Source: Streptomyces xiaopingdaonensis
GTDB taxonomy: Bacteria > Actinomycetota > Actinomycetes > Streptomycetales > Streptomycetaceae
Direction: 5' to 3'
DNA: 64,000 bases
NCBI RefSeq assembly: GCF_000262345.1
Contig: NZ_AJTQ01000356.1
Coordinates: forward strand, 1 to 64,000
In this document: positions 34,683 through 43,616 of the stretch, piece after piece
Layout of the letters: every line of letters starts with the position of its first letter
Position numbering within the stretch: position 1 is the first letter of the stretch
Notes under the pieces: model-generated
Told to the model about the DNA's origin: nothing
Database searches by the model: none
What the model saw: the letters and a program-made list of their open reading frames with translations, nothing else
Translations under genes and position numbers: made by a program

Positions 34683-35938
34683 CGGTTCCTCCGTCGTTGG
34701 GCCGGCGCCGCCTCCGCGGCTTCGGGGAGTGGCAGTACGGCGCTTATCCGGAACCCGCCCCCCGGGCGCGGCCCCGCCTGGAGGCTGCCGCCGACCATGT
34801 CGACGCGCTCGCGCATCCCGATGAGCCCGTGGCCGAGCCCGTCGGCGCCGCCTTCGTGGAGCCGGCGGTCCTCGCCGCTGCCGTCGTCCTCGGCGAGCAG
34901 CGTCAGCTCCCGCTCCCCGTACTTCAGGAGTACCTTCGCACCCACCTGGTCCCCGCCGTGCTTCCGGCTGTTGGTGAGCGCCTCCTGGACGACGCGGTAC
35001 GCGGTCAGCTCGACGCCGCTCGGCAGCGCCCTGGGGGACCCCTCGATGCGGAAGTCGACGGTGAGCCCCGCGCTCCGCACCTGCTCGACGAGTTCGGCGA
35101 GCTGCTCGACGCCGGGCTGCGGCACGTAGGCCGCCGCGTCGCCGTCCGGGTCCTGCCCCGTGCGGAGGACGCCGAGGAGGCGGCGCATCTCGGCGAGCGC
35201 CTGGCGTCCGGTGCCGGAGATCGTCTCCAGCGCGCCCCGCGTCTGCTCGGGCGCGCTGTCGAGGACGTACGCCGCGCCGTCGGCCTGCACCACCATCACG
35301 GAGACGTTGTGCGCCACGACGTCGTGCAACTCCCGTGCTATCCGGGCGCGTTCGGCGGCGACGGCGACCTTGGCGCGGGCCTCCCGCTCCCGCTCCAGGC
35401 GAGTGGCGCGCTCCTCCAGCTCCGCGTAGTACGCGCGTCTGGTGCGCAGGGAGTCGCCGAGCACCCAGGCGAGGACGAAGGTGACCGTCATGAAGATCGT
35501 GCCGAAGACCGCGCCCGAGGGGTCCTGCCCCTCCGTCGGCCATCGCACCGCGGAGAGCGAAGGCGCGGCGACGGCGCCCACGAGCGCGAACCGGGAGGCC
35601 CACCGCGCTCCCCGCGAGGCGACGGTGAAGATGATCACCAGCAGCGCGAAGTCGCCCGGGTAGACCGTCACATCGGCGACGAGCTGCGCCACCCCGGCAC
35701 CCGTCGCGAGGAGCAGCATCTGCTCGGGCAGCTTCCTGCGGAGCGCCACGGCGGCGGAGAGCGCGAGGGCGATCGGCACGAACGTGAGGCCGTCGACGAG
35801 CCCCGAGGGCAGGTCCGTGTCCCCCTGGACCACCTGCCCCGCGAAGAGGTAGAGCGCCGAGATCCCCAGCAGAAGCAGCGCCCAGAAGCCGTCCACCCAC
35901 ATGGGGTGTCTGCGGAGGAAGTCGTAGATGCGGCTCAC
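34679..35938 (-). CDS. NarL-type sensor histidine kinase
   Basis: 419 residues. Five or six membrane spans in the first 165 residues, very short outer loops (an intramembrane-sensing type). Then a HisKA_3 domain with the phospho-His in ARIARELHDVVAHNVSVMVV, and an HATPase with AYRVVQEALTNSRKHGG, LTLLAEDDGSGEDRR and GHGLIGMRERVDMVGGSLQA. It pairs with the adjacent response regulator. The GTG at 35938 follows TACGCT by 7 nt: leaderless, and divergent from the methyltransferase gene. The signal cannot be read from the sequence. Confidence 0.95.
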   Translation of the reverse strand: MSRIYDFLRRHPMWVDGFWALLLLGISALYLFAGQVVQGDTDLPSGLVDGLTFVPIALALSAAVALRRKLPEQMLLLATGAGVAQLVADVTVYPGDFALLVIIFTVASRGARWASRFALVGAVAAPSLSAVRWPTEGQDPSGAVFGTIFMTVTFVLAWVLGDSLRTRRAYYAELEERATRLEREREARAKVAVAAERARIARELHDVVAHNVSVMVVQADGAAYVLDSAPEQTRGALETISGTGRQALAEMRRLLGVLRTGQDPDGDAAAYVPQPGVEQLAELVEQVRSAGLTVDFRIEGSPRALPSGVELTAYRVVQEALTNSRKHGGDQVGAKVLLKYGERELTLLAEDDGSGEDRRLHEGGADGLGHGLIGMRERVDMVGGSLQAGPRPGGGFRISAVLPLPEAAEAAPAQRRRNR

Positions 35939-35945
35939 GGTATCC

Positions 35946-35951
35946 AGCGTA
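35946..35951 (-). promoter_or_regulatory. -10 box of leaderless sensor-kinase promoter
   Basis: TACGCT on the minus strand, 7-nt spacer (GGATACC), GTG at 35938. Confidence 0.55.
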
Positions 35952-36035
35952 TGGAGCCGGCCACGCCGACCGGGTCAGCCCGACGGCCGATCCGCGGCCC
36001 CGTGACTACTCCCCAAGGTGGAGGCCGCCTCCCGC

Positions 36036-36041
36036 TAGCGT
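36036..36041 (+). promoter_or_regulatory. -10 box of leaderless methyltransferase promoter
   Basis: TAGCGT, 6-nt spacer (GTGCGC), GTG at 36048. It favours the second of two tandem in-frame GTG codons. Confidence 0.5.
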
Positions 36042-36047
36042 GTGCGC

Positions 36048-37037
36048 GTGCACACCGAGTTCAGAGGCTGGCGCGACGCCGCCGTCGAGGCGCTCTACGG
36101 CCCTGGCGGCTTCTACACGGGGCAGGCGCCGGGCGACCACTTCCGCACCTCCGTTCATGCGTCGCCGCTCTTCGCCCGCGCCGTCGCGGAGTTGCTGCGC
36201 CGCGTCGACGAAGCCCTGGGGCGCCCCGACGGGTTGGAGTGCGTCGACATGGGGGCCGGCCGCGGCGAGCTCCTCACCGGTCTGCTCGCCGCCGTCCCCG
36301 AGGAGTTGGCGAAGCGGCTGCGTCCCGTCGCGGTGGAGCGCGCGGAGCGCCCGGCCGGGCTCGACGCGCGGATCGAGTGGGCGGAGGCGCTGCCGGGGCA
36401 CCGCACCGTGCGGGGGCTGCTCTTCGCCAACGAGTGGCTCGACAACGTGCCGCTCGACGTGGCGGAGGTCGACTCCGAGGGCGCCCTCCGCTACGTCCTC
36501 ACCGACCGCTCGGGCGCCGAACGCCTCGGCGGCCGGCTCGACGCAGACGACGCCGCGTGGCTGGCGCGGTGGTGGCCGCCGGAGCCGGAGCCGGGCGCCC
36601 GGGCCGAGATCGGGGAGCCGCGCGACACCGCCTGGGCCGCGGCCGTCGAGACGCTCGCCGCCGGCGTCGCCGTCGCCGTCGACTACGGCCACGAGCGCGC
36701 CGACCGGCCGCCGTTCGCGACGCTCACCGGCTTCCGCGACGGCCGCGAGGTACGGCCCGTCGCCGACGGCACCTGCGACCTGACGGCGCACGTCGCGCTC
36801 GACGCGTGCGCCGCCGCCGTACCCGGGCCCGCACTGCTGCGCAGCCAGCGCGAGGCGCTGCACACGCTCGGCGTCCGCGGCACCCGCCCACCGCTCTCGC
36901 TCGCCGCGGACGACCCGGCGCGCTACGTGAGGGAGTTGGCCGCGGCGGGCGAGGCGGCCGAACTCACGGAGCAGGGCGGACTCGGCGACTTCGGCTGGCT
37001 CGTCTGCCCGGTGGAGACGCACGACCCGCTGGCCTGA
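36048..37037 (+). CDS. SAM-dependent methyltransferase, MidA/NDUFAF7-like
   Basis: 329 residues from GTG 36048 (two more from 36042). COG1565-type: [20 protein letters not shown] near the N-terminus, a SAM-binding [52 protein letters not shown] and [16 protein letters not shown]. In eukaryotes the relative methylates an arginine of complex I; bacterial targets are unknown. A NuoD paralogue gene lies 5 kb away, but the distance makes a link speculative. Convergent with the OpuA ATPase gene (1-nt gap). Confidence 0.87.
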   Translation: MHTEFRGWRDAAVEALYGPGGFYTGQAPGDHFRTSVHASPLFARAVAELLRRVDEALGRPDGLECVDMGAGRGELLTGLLAAVPEELAKRLRPVAVERAERPAGLDARIEWAEALPGHRTVRGLLFANEWLDNVPLDVAEVDSEGALRYVLTDRSGAERLGGRLDADDAAWLARWWPPEPEPGARAEIGEPRDTAWAAAVETLAAGVAVAVDYGHERADRPPFATLTGFRDGREVRPVADGTCDLTAHVALDACAAAVPGPALLRSQREALHTLGVRGTRPPLSLAADDPARYVRELAAAGEAAELTEQGGLGDFGWLVCPVETHDPLA

Positions 37038-37038
37038 G

Positions 37039-38220
37039 TCAGGCGTCCGGCACCCCGCAGGCCGCCGCCTCGGTCCGCGGGACCTGCCGTTCGTCGGCAT
37101 CGACGGAGCGGCGCAGCGCCTCGTGGAGCCCGGCGGGGGTGAGGACGCCGATGAAGCGGTCGGCGTCGTCGAGGACGGCGACCCACCCCGCGTCGTACTG
37201 GAGCATGGTGCTGAACGCGTGCTTGAGCGTGGAGCCGAGGCGGAGCCACGCCTCCATGCGCCGTGCGTGCTCGCGCACCGTGCCGAGGTCGCCGCCGCCG
37301 CCCTCGCAGGCCGCGTGCACGGCGGGCGCCGAGACCCAGCCGTGGAGCTCGTCGGCGTCGTCGAGGACGACGGCCCAGCGCGCGGCGGCGGTGCGCATCC
37401 GCTCGTCGGCCTTGTCGAGGCGGTCCTGGAGGTGGACGACGGGCGGCCGCTCCAGGTCGCTGCGCTCGACGGGCGTGACGGAGAGCCGCTTCAGCCCGCG
37501 GTCGGCGCCGACGAAGTCGGCCACCCGGTCGTTGGCCGGCGCGCCCAGCACCTTTGCCGGGGTGTCGAGTTGCTCGATCCGGTGGTCGCCGAAGACGGCC
37601 ATCCGGGCACCGAGGCGCACCGCCTCCTCGATGTCGTGTGTGACGAAGAGCACCGTCTTGTCGAGCGTGGAGTGGAGGCGGAGAAACTCCTCCTGGAGCC
37701 GCTCGCGCACCACCGGGTCGACGGCGCCGAAGGGCTCGTCCATGAGGAGTACGGGCGGGTCGGCGGCGAGCGCCCGCGCGACCCCGACCCGCTGCCGCTG
37801 CCCGCCGCTGAGCTGGTCGGGGAAGCGGTCGCCGTACTCCGACGGGTCGAGGCCCACGAGGTCGAGGAGTTCGCGGGCGCGCTCGCGCTGCCGCTTCTTC
37901 GGCCAGCCGAGCAGATGCGGAACGGTCGCGGTGTTCTCCAGGACCGTCCGGTGCGGGAAGAGCCCGGCCTGCTGGATGACGTATCCGATCCGCAGCCGCA
38001 GGCGCACGGGCTCGACGGCCGCGATGTCCTCTCCGTCGACGAGGATGCGCCCCGCCGTGGGCTCCTCCAGGCGGTTGACCATCTTCAGGGTCGTCGTCTT
38101 CCCGCATCCCGAGGGCCCGACGAGGGTGACCAACTCGCCCTGGGCCACCTCGAAGGAGAGGTCCTCGACGGCGAGCGTCCCGTCCGGGTAGCGCTTGGTG
38201 ACGTTGTCGAAGCGGATCAT
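37039..38220 (-). CDS. osmolyte (glycine betaine/choline) ABC transporter ATP-binding protein with CBS domains
   Basis: 393 residues. ATPase domain 1-240 with Walker A GPSGCGKTT (35-43), Q-loop VIQQAGLFPHR, signature LSGGQRQRVGVARAL and Walker B VLLMDEPFGAVD. The C-terminal part (about 270-385) has two CBS units (AARWAVVLDDADELHGWVSA; TMLQYDAGWVAVLDDADRFI), which in OpuA sense ionic strength. ATG with AAGGACG upstream. It is divergent from the two permease genes and the binding protein with which it must work. Confidence 0.95.
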   Translation of the reverse strand: MIRFDNVTKRYPDGTLAVEDLSFEVAQGELVTLVGPSGCGKTTTLKMVNRLEEPTAGRILVDGEDIAAVEPVRLRLRIGYVIQQAGLFPHRTVLENTATVPHLLGWPKKRQRERARELLDLVGLDPSEYGDRFPDQLSGGQRQRVGVARALAADPPVLLMDEPFGAVDPVVRERLQEEFLRLHSTLDKTVLFVTHDIEEAVRLGARMAVFGDHRIEQLDTPAKVLGAPANDRVADFVGADRGLKRLSVTPVERSDLERPPVVHLQDRLDKADERMRTAAARWAVVLDDADELHGWVSAPAVHAACEGGGGDLGTVREHARRMEAWLRLGSTLKHAFSTMLQYDAGWVAVLDDADRFIGVLTPAGLHEALRRSVDADERQVPRTEAAACGVPDA

Positions 38221-38317
38221 CTGCGTCCTTGTGGCTGCCGGTTGCTGCGGCGTGTACGCCGCCGCCACAAGTCTCCCCGAAGCTGCCGAAGAATCGCACG
38301 CATTACCGGATCGCGGG

Positions 38318-38323
38318 TAGGGT
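38318..38323 (+). promoter_or_regulatory. candidate -10 box for the permease operon
   Basis: TAGGGT, 29 nt before the GTG of the first permease gene, in the 132-nt divergent gap. TCGCAC lies 18 nt upstream. Low confidence. Confidence 0.3.
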
Positions 38324-38352
38324 CCCTGGGACGCCGAGCGGGAGGTGACGGC

Positions 38353-39078
38353 GTGCTGACCGAGACCGGACCGGCCCTGACCTCGGCCGGAGAGACGACG
38401 GACTGCCTCGCCACCAACGCGTGGTTCTGCGGCGAGTACGTCCGCACACGTGGCGGCGAACTCGCAGCCGCCACGGCCGAGCACGTCTGGATCACCGCGG
38501 CCGCCGTCGGCCTCGCGCTGCTCCTCGCCGTGCCGCTCGCCCTCGCTGCGCGTCGGTGGCGCCTCGCCAGAGGGCCGGCGCTCGGGCTCACCACCGTGCT
38601 CTACACGATCCCCTCGCTCGCGATGTTCGCGCTGCTGCTCCCCTTCTTCGGGCTCTCGGCCGCGGTCGTCGTCACGGGGCTCGCGCTCTATTCGCTGACG
38701 GTGCTGGTGCGCAACGTCCTCGCGGGCCTGGAGTCCGTGCCCGCCGAGGCGACCGAGGCGGCACGCGGCATGGGGTACGGACCCGTGCGGCTGCTGTGGG
38801 AGGTCGAGCTTCCGCTGGCGCTGCCCGCGCTCCTCGCCGGGGTGCGGATCGCGACCGTCACCGCCGTCTCGCTCGCGACGGTCGGCGCGACCGTCGGGTA
38901 CGGCGGGCTCGGCAACCTCATCTACGACGGCATGGAGAGCTACTTCAAGTCGCAGGTGCTCACCGCCTCGGCGCTCTGCGTCGTCCTCGCCGTCGCCGCC
39001 GACCTGCTCCTCCTCTGGCTTCAGCGCGCGCTGACGCCCTGGACGCGCCGTCGGCGGGCGGCCGGAAAGGCGGGCTGA
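38353..39078 (+). CDS. osmolyte ABC transporter permease (OpuAB/ProW type), subunit 1
   Basis: 241 residues. Six hydrophobic segments (AAVGLALLLAVPLALAARRW, TVLYTIPSLAMFALLLPFFG, VVVTGLALYSLTVLVRNVLA and others). The coupling motif EAARGMGYGPVRLLWEVELP faces the ATPase. The GTG start has GGGAGGTGA about 8 nt upstream. First of three genes transcribed together (permease 1, permease 2, binding protein); only 3 nt separate it from the next gene. Confidence 0.93.
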   Translation: MLTETGPALTSAGETTDCLATNAWFCGEYVRTRGGELAAATAEHVWITAAAVGLALLLAVPLALAARRWRLARGPALGLTTVLYTIPSLAMFALLLPFFGLSAAVVVTGLALYSLTVLVRNVLAGLESVPAEATEAARGMGYGPVRLLWEVELPLALPALLAGVRIATVTAVSLATVGATVGYGGLGNLIYDGMESYFKSQVLTASALCVVLAVAADLLLLWLQRALTPWTRRRRAAGKAG

Positions 39079-39081
39079 GCG

Positions 39082-39792
39082 ATGGACGTCGTCCCCGAGG
39101 TGTGGCAGTGGCTCACCTCACCCGAGCACTGGACGGGCGCCGGCGGGGTGCTCCAACGGCTCGGCGAGCACGCCTGGTTGACGGGGATCTGCCTCGTGAT
39201 CTCCTGCGCGCTCGCGCTGCCTCCGGCGCTCTGGCTCGGGCACGTCGGCCGCGGGGGCGCGCTCGCCGTGAACCTCGCGGGCGCGGGGCGCGCGGTGCCG
39301 ACGTTCGCCGTGCTGGTGCTGCTGAGCATGGGCCCGCTGGGGCAGTGGGGCGAGTCGGCGACGATCGTCGCGCTCGTCCTCTTCGCGCTGCCGCCGCTGC
39401 TGACCAACGCGTACACCGGTGTGCGCGAGGCCGACCGCGAGGTGGTGGAGGCGGCGCGCGGCATGGGGATGACGGGCTGGCAGCTCCTCCGGCAGGTCGA
39501 ACTCCCGCTCGCCTTCCCGCTGATCGCGACGGGCGTGCAGACGGCCGCCGTCCAGCTCGTCGCCACGGCGACGCTCGCCGCGCTGCCGGGGGGCGGCGGG
39601 CTCGGACGGCTGATCACCGCGGGGCTCGGCAACTACGACACCACGCAGGTCGTCGCGGGCGCGCTGCTCGTCGCCGTCCTCGCCCTGCTCGTCCAGGCCG
39701 CGCTCACCGCGGCCGAACGCCTCCTCGACCCACTGCGCCGGCACACACGCAGGACGGAGCCGGCCGCGTCCCCCGAGCCCGCGTCCGTCTGA
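39082..39792 (+). CDS. osmolyte ABC transporter permease, subunit 2
   Basis: 236 residues. Same family as subunit 1: five or six membrane segments (TGICLVISCALALPPALWLG, VPTFAVLVLLSMGPLG, SATIVALVLFALPPLLTNAY) and the coupling loop EAARGMGMTGWQLLRQVELP. Together they would form a heterodimeric channel. ATG right after the previous stop, relying on translational coupling. Confidence 0.93.
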   Translation: MDVVPEVWQWLTSPEHWTGAGGVLQRLGEHAWLTGICLVISCALALPPALWLGHVGRGGALAVNLAGAGRAVPTFAVLVLLSMGPLGQWGESATIVALVLFALPPLLTNAYTGVREADREVVEAARGMGMTGWQLLRQVELPLAFPLIATGVQTAAVQLVATATLAALPGGGGLGRLITAGLGNYDTTQVVAGALLVAVLALLVQAALTAAERLLDPLRRHTRRTEPAASPEPASV

Positions 39793-39838
39793 CCGCGTAC
39801 CGCGCACCGCCAGAAGCCCTGAGACGAAGGAAGTCCCG

Positions 39839-40798
39839 ATGGAGACCACCGCACGGACCGGCCGCACCGCGAGGAGAGCGCTGGGCGCCGGAGCCGCCGC
39901 AGTCCTCGTCCTCACCCTCGGCGCCTGCGGCGGCGAGGACCTGGAGGAGCAGGAGGACACGGGAGGCGGCGACGAACTCGTCGTCGGCTCGGCCGGGTTC
40001 ACCGAGTCGCGGATCCTCGCGCAGCTCTACGCCGGCGTGCTGGACACGGCCGGGTACGACACCACCGTCAAGAAGGTCAACAACCGCGAGCTCTACGCGC
40101 CCGAACTGGAGAAGGGCAGGATCGACGTCGTCCCCGAGTACGCGGCGACGATGGCGGAGTTCCTCAACGCCAAGAAGAACGGCCCCAAGGCGAAGCCGGT
40201 CGCCTCCAGCGACCGCGACGAGACCGTCGCCGCGCTCCGCAAGCTCGCCGAGCCCCGCGGCCTGAAGGTGCTCCCGCCCGGCAAGGCCGTCGACCAGAAC
40301 GCCTTCGCCGTCTCGAAGGAGTACGCGAAGGAGCACGACCTCGAGACGCTCTCCGACCTCGGCAGGAGCGGCGAGAAGGTGAAGGTGGCCGCCGGCGACG
40401 AGTGCGAGACGCGGCCCTTCTGCCGCCCCGGCCTGGAGAAGACGTACGGCATCGACGTCACCGAGATCGACCCGAAGGGCGTCGGGACAGCGCAGTCGAA
40501 GCAGGCCGTCAAGGACGGCGAGGACCAGCTCGTCCTCACCACCACCACCGACGCCACGCTCGACCGCTTCGACCTCGTGGTGCTCAAGGACGACAAGAAG
40601 CTCCAGCACGCCGACAACGTCCTCCCCGTCGTCAACGCGGAGAGCGCGGGCGACAAGAAGACCGCCGCCGCGCTCGCCCGCCTCACGGCGGCGCTGACCA
40701 CCGACGACCTCACCGACCTCAACCGCAAGGTCGACGAGGAGCGCCAGAAGCCGAAGGACGTCGCCCGCGCCTACCTCGAGGAGCAGGGACTCGACTGA
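39839..40798 (+). CDS. glycine betaine/choline-type substrate-binding lipoprotein
   Basis: 319 residues. Lipoprotein signal ending VLVLTLGAC, with the Cys as lipid site. The mature part is an OpuAC-like type II periplasmic-binding protein: DELVVGSAGFTESRILAQLY, VNNRELYAPELEKGRIDVVP, EYAATMAEFLN, CRPGLEKTYGIDVTEIDPKG and VLTTTTDATLDRFDLVVL. The exact ligand (betaine, choline, carnitine or proline betaine) is not decided. ATG with AAGGAAG 6 nt upstream. Confidence 0.94.
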   Translation: METTARTGRTARRALGAGAAAVLVLTLGACGGEDLEEQEDTGGGDELVVGSAGFTESRILAQLYAGVLDTAGYDTTVKKVNNRELYAPELEKGRIDVVPEYAATMAEFLNAKKNGPKAKPVASSDRDETVAALRKLAEPRGLKVLPPGKAVDQNAFAVSKEYAKEHDLETLSDLGRSGEKVKVAAGDECETRPFCRPGLEKTYGIDVTEIDPKGVGTAQSKQAVKDGEDQLVLTTTTDATLDRFDLVVLKDDKKLQHADNVLPVVNAESAGDKKTAAALARLTAALTTDDLTDLNRKVDEERQKPKDVARAYLEEQGLD

Positions 40799-40852
40799 GC
40801 AGGACCGCACGCAGGGACCCCCGCGACGCGACGCGGTAACGATGCCCTTTGT

Positions 40853-40879
40853 CCGGTGTCGTCGCCCGCGCGACACCGG
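40853..40879. repeat. inverted repeat just upstream of the coiled-coil gene promoter
   Basis: CCGGTGTCG (40853-40861) and CGACACCGG (40871-40879), 9-bp arms with a 9-nt loop. It lies 55 nt after the binding-protein stop, so it may terminate the transporter operon; it also touches the -10 box at 40881 and could be an operator. Confidence 0.45.
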
Positions 40880-40880
40880 G

Positions 40881-40886
40881 TACATT
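40881..40886 (+). promoter_or_regulatory. -10 box of leaderless promoter for the coiled-coil gene
   Basis: TACATT, 6-nt spacer (CCAGCC), ATG at 40893. Confidence 0.55.
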
Positions 40887-40892
40887 CCAGCC

Positions 40893-41840
40893 ATGCCACG
40901 TGGACGCCACCGCCATTCGCCGCCCCTGCACCGGCTCCTGACGCCGACGGCCGTCGCCGTCCCGGCGCTGGCGTGCGCGGGCGGCAGTTGGCTCGTCGGC
41001 GAGCCGGGGATCGACGACACCGCGACGGTGGTGCTGCGCGGGCTCGCCGCCGCCGCTGCCGCTGCCGCCGTCGTCGGCGGCGTGCTGCTGCGGCGCTGGG
41101 ACAAGGCCGCCGGGCGCAGCGTCGCCGAACTGCGCATGAAGCAGGCGAGCCTCGAGTGGCGGGCCGAGGAGCGGCAGGCCGAGCTGGAGGGCGAGGCCGA
41201 GGAGGCCGGGGAGCTGCGCGCGCGGTTGGAGGAGAAGCTCCGCGCCAAGCGTTCCGAGCTCGCCCGCCTCCGCTCGGAGCACGCCGCGCTGCTGCGGCGG
41301 TACGCGCACGCCGAGTCGGAGCGCGCCAGCGCCCTGGAGGGCAGGCGCCAACTGGAGATCGAGGCGTCGGAGCCGACGCGGGCGCTCACCGCCGCGGCGA
41401 CGGACCATCGGCACGCCTCGGGCGCCCCCACCCCGCTCACCTACCTCCAAGCGTCCGAGGCACTGCGGCACTTCGCACGCAATGCGGCGCACCAGCGCGA
41501 GCAGGCCGAGGAGCGGCGCCGCGAGGAGGCCGCCGCCGCCCGGGCCGCCGAGGAGCGCAGGGAGGCCGAGGAGCGTGCGGCGGCCCCGCCGGCGCTCGGC
41601 CCTGCCGCGCCCTTCCCGCCGTCCCCGGCACTGCCCGAGCCGCGCACCGAGCAGCCGCAGCGCTTCGACTTCTTCGGCGCAGGGGACGCGGCGTCGCGCC
41701 CCGAGCCCGAGGGACCGCCGCGGGAAGAGGCGCATCCGTCCCCCGACGAGCAGGTCGGGGTCGAGCGCCAGGACCCGAGCGGCCACGCCAGCACGCCGGC
41801 GCCCGGCTTCGGCGGCCTCCACGGAGCCGTCCCCAACTGA
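40893..41840 (+). CDS. membrane protein with long coiled coil, function unknown
   Basis: 315 residues. Two membrane segments at about 16-34 and 47-65 (VVLRGLAAAAAAAAVVGGVL), then an uninterrupted Ala/Glu/Arg/Leu-rich coiled coil (about 75-235: LEWRAEERQAELEGEAEEAG, LRARLEEKLRAKRSELARLR), then a Pro-rich tail with FDFFGAGD near residue 255. Both ends of the coil are probably cytoplasmic. The type resembles cell-division or polar-growth scaffolds, but I cannot assign it. Convergent with the NuoD paralogue. Confidence 0.75.
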   Translation: MPRGRHRHSPPLHRLLTPTAVAVPALACAGGSWLVGEPGIDDTATVVLRGLAAAAAAAAVVGGVLLRRWDKAAGRSVAELRMKQASLEWRAEERQAELEGEAEEAGELRARLEEKLRAKRSELARLRSEHAALLRRYAHAESERASALEGRRQLEIEASEPTRALTAAATDHRHASGAPTPLTYLQASEALRHFARNAAHQREQAEERRREEAAAARAAEERREAEERAAAPPALGPAAPFPPSPALPEPRTEQPQRFDFFGAGDAASRPEPEGPPREEAHPSPDEQVGVERQDPSGHASTPAPGFGGLHGAVPN

Positions 41841-41864
41841 CGCGCGCCGGCGTCTGCTTGTCGC

Positions 41865-43019
41865 TTACTTGTCGATGTCGCCGACGACGAAGAAGAACGA
41901 TCCGAGGATCGCCACCATGTCCGCGACGAGGGTCCCCGGCAGCAGCTCGGCCAACGCCTGGATGTTGTTGAACGAGGCCGACCGCAGCTTCAGCCGGTAC
42001 GGCGTCTTCTCCCCCTTGGAAACCAGGTAGTAGCCGTTGAGCCCGAGCGGGTTCTCCGTCCACGTGTACGACGTGCCCTCGGGCGCCTTGAGCACCTTCG
42101 GCAGCCGCTGGTTGACCGGACCCTGCGGCAGCCGCTCCAGGCGGTCGAGGCAGGCGTCGGCGAGGTCGAGCGAGTTGCGCGCCTGGTCCAGGAGGACCTC
42201 GAAGCGGGCGAGCGAGTCCCCCTCGGAACGCACCACCACGCGCAGCACGTCCTGCAACTCCCCGTAGGCGAGGTAGGGCTGGTCCCTGCGCAGGTCGAAG
42301 TCGACGCCCGAGGCGCGCGCGATCGGACCGCTCACGCCGTACGCGTGCGCGGTGCCCCGGTCGAGGACGCCGACGCCGCGGGTGCGCCCACGGAAGATCT
42401 CGTTGCCGAGGAGGAGGTCGTCGAAGGTGCCCAGGCGTGCGCGCACGGCGGCGACCGCTTGCCGCGCGCGGTCGCGCCACCCGGCGGGCAGGTCCTCCTT
42501 GAGGCCGCCGACGCGGTTGAACATGTAGTGCATCCGCCCGCCCGAGACCTCCTCCATCACCCGCTGGAGCACGTCGCGCTCGGTGAAGGAGTAGAAGATC
42601 GGCGTCATCGCGCCGAGTTCGAGGGGATAGGAACCGAGGAACATCAGGTGGTTCAGTACGCGGTTGAGCTCGGCGAGGAGCGTCCGCGTCCAGACGGCGC
42701 GCTCCGGCACCTCCATGCCCAGCATGCGCTCCACGCCGAGGACGACGCCGAGTTCGTTGGAGAACGCCGAGAGCCAGTCGTGCCGGTTGGCGAGGACGAC
42801 GATCTGCCGGTAGTCCCGCGCCTCGAAGAGCTTCTCGGCCCCCCTGTGCATGTAGCCGACGACCGGCTCGGCACGGCTGATCCGCTCCCCGTCGAGGACG
42901 AGGCGGAGCCGCAGCACCCCGTGCGTCGAGGGGTGCTGCGGGCCGATGTTGAGCACCATGTCGGTGCTCTCCGCGGCGCCCCCGATCCCGACCGTGGTCT
43001 CCGTCCGCGTCGTCTCCAT
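41865..43019 (-). CDS. nuoD2: stand-alone NADH-quinone oxidoreductase subunit D paralogue
   Basis: 384 residues. The 49-kDa/NuoD family is unmistakable: [60 protein letters not shown], and FFVVGDIDK as the C-terminus. It is an orphan: no nuoC, nuoE or other complex I gene is near. It is somewhat shorter than the core NuoD. It could substitute in a smaller complex, or work with nuoA-like partners elsewhere. ATG at 43019; CAGACT lies 6 nt upstream, one mismatch from a leaderless -10. Confidence 0.93.
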   Translation of the reverse strand: METTRTETTVGIGGAAESTDMVLNIGPQHPSTHGVLRLRLVLDGERISRAEPVVGYMHRGAEKLFEARDYRQIVVLANRHDWLSAFSNELGVVLGVERMLGMEVPERAVWTRTLLAELNRVLNHLMFLGSYPLELGAMTPIFYSFTERDVLQRVMEEVSGGRMHYMFNRVGGLKEDLPAGWRDRARQAVAAVRARLGTFDDLLLGNEIFRGRTRGVGVLDRGTAHAYGVSGPIARASGVDFDLRRDQPYLAYGELQDVLRVVVRSEGDSLARFEVLLDQARNSLDLADACLDRLERLPQGPVNQRLPKVLKAPEGTSYTWTENPLGLNGYYLVSKGEKTPYRLKLRSASFNNIQALAELLPGTLVADMVAILGSFFFVVGDIDK

Positions 43020-43087
43020 GCGCTCAGTCTGTCAGCAGCGCCCCGGTCCTGTACCTCAGGTGGATACCACGCGCGGAGCCGCGCCCG

Positions 43088-43093
43088 TACGTT
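43088..43093 (+). promoter_or_regulatory. -10 box of leaderless promoter for the PH-domain operon
   Basis: TACGTT, 7-nt spacer (GGAAGGC), ATG at 43101. The GGAAGG in the spacer would be too close to work as a ribosome site. Confidence 0.5.
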
Positions 43094-43100
43094 GGAAGGC

Positions 43101-43616
43101 ATGAGCAGCGCTCCCCACACCACCGACACAACGGCGGGCACCGCGCACGCACCGCACGAAGGGGAGTGGCGAGGCGTCGACCGGGCGCTGCTGCGCATGC
43201 GGAGACTCCTCGTCTGCGGTCCGCTGCTCCTCGCGGGAGCCGTGGCGGCCGCCGTCCTCTGGGCGACGGCGGGGCTCTGGGCGCTGCTCGCGCTGGTGCC
43301 GTGGGCCGCGGCGGCCTGGGCCTGGAGCGCCCTCGCGCGCAACTGGCGCTCCTGGCGGTACGCGGAGCGCGCCGACGACCTGCTGATCGATCACGGGGTC
43401 CTGTGGCGGAGGCTGACCGTCGTGCCCTACGGCAGGATGCAGCTCGTCGAGGTGACCTCGGGCCCGCTCCAGCGGCGGTACGGCCTCGCCCGGCTCCAGC
43501 TCCACACCGCGGCCGCCACCACGGACGCCGCCGTGCGCGGGCTGACGCCGCCCGAGGCGCAGCGCCTCCGCGACCGCCTGACCGAGCTCGGCGAGACGAG
43601 GTCGGCCGGCCTGTGA
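43101..43616 (+). CDS. bacterial PH-domain membrane protein (YdbS-like)
   Basis: 171 residues. Two membrane helices at about 36-56 and 58-75 (LLLAGAVAAAVLWATAGLWA, LLALVPWAAAAWAWSAL), then a bPH_2 domain: DDLLIDHGVLWRRLTVVPYG, RMQLVEVTSGPLQRRYGLAR, LQLHTAAATTDAAVRGL. Overlaps the next gene by GTGA (43613-43616). YdbS/YdbT pairs in Bacillus give resistance to some antimicrobial compounds; no role is proven here. Confidence 0.9.
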   Translation: MSSAPHTTDTTAGTAHAPHEGEWRGVDRALLRMRRLLVCGPLLLAGAVAAAVLWATAGLWALLALVPWAAAAWAWSALARNWRSWRYAERADDLLIDHGVLWRRLTVVPYGRMQLVEVTSGPLQRRYGLARLQLHTAAATTDAAVRGLTPPEAQRLRDRLTELGETRSAGL

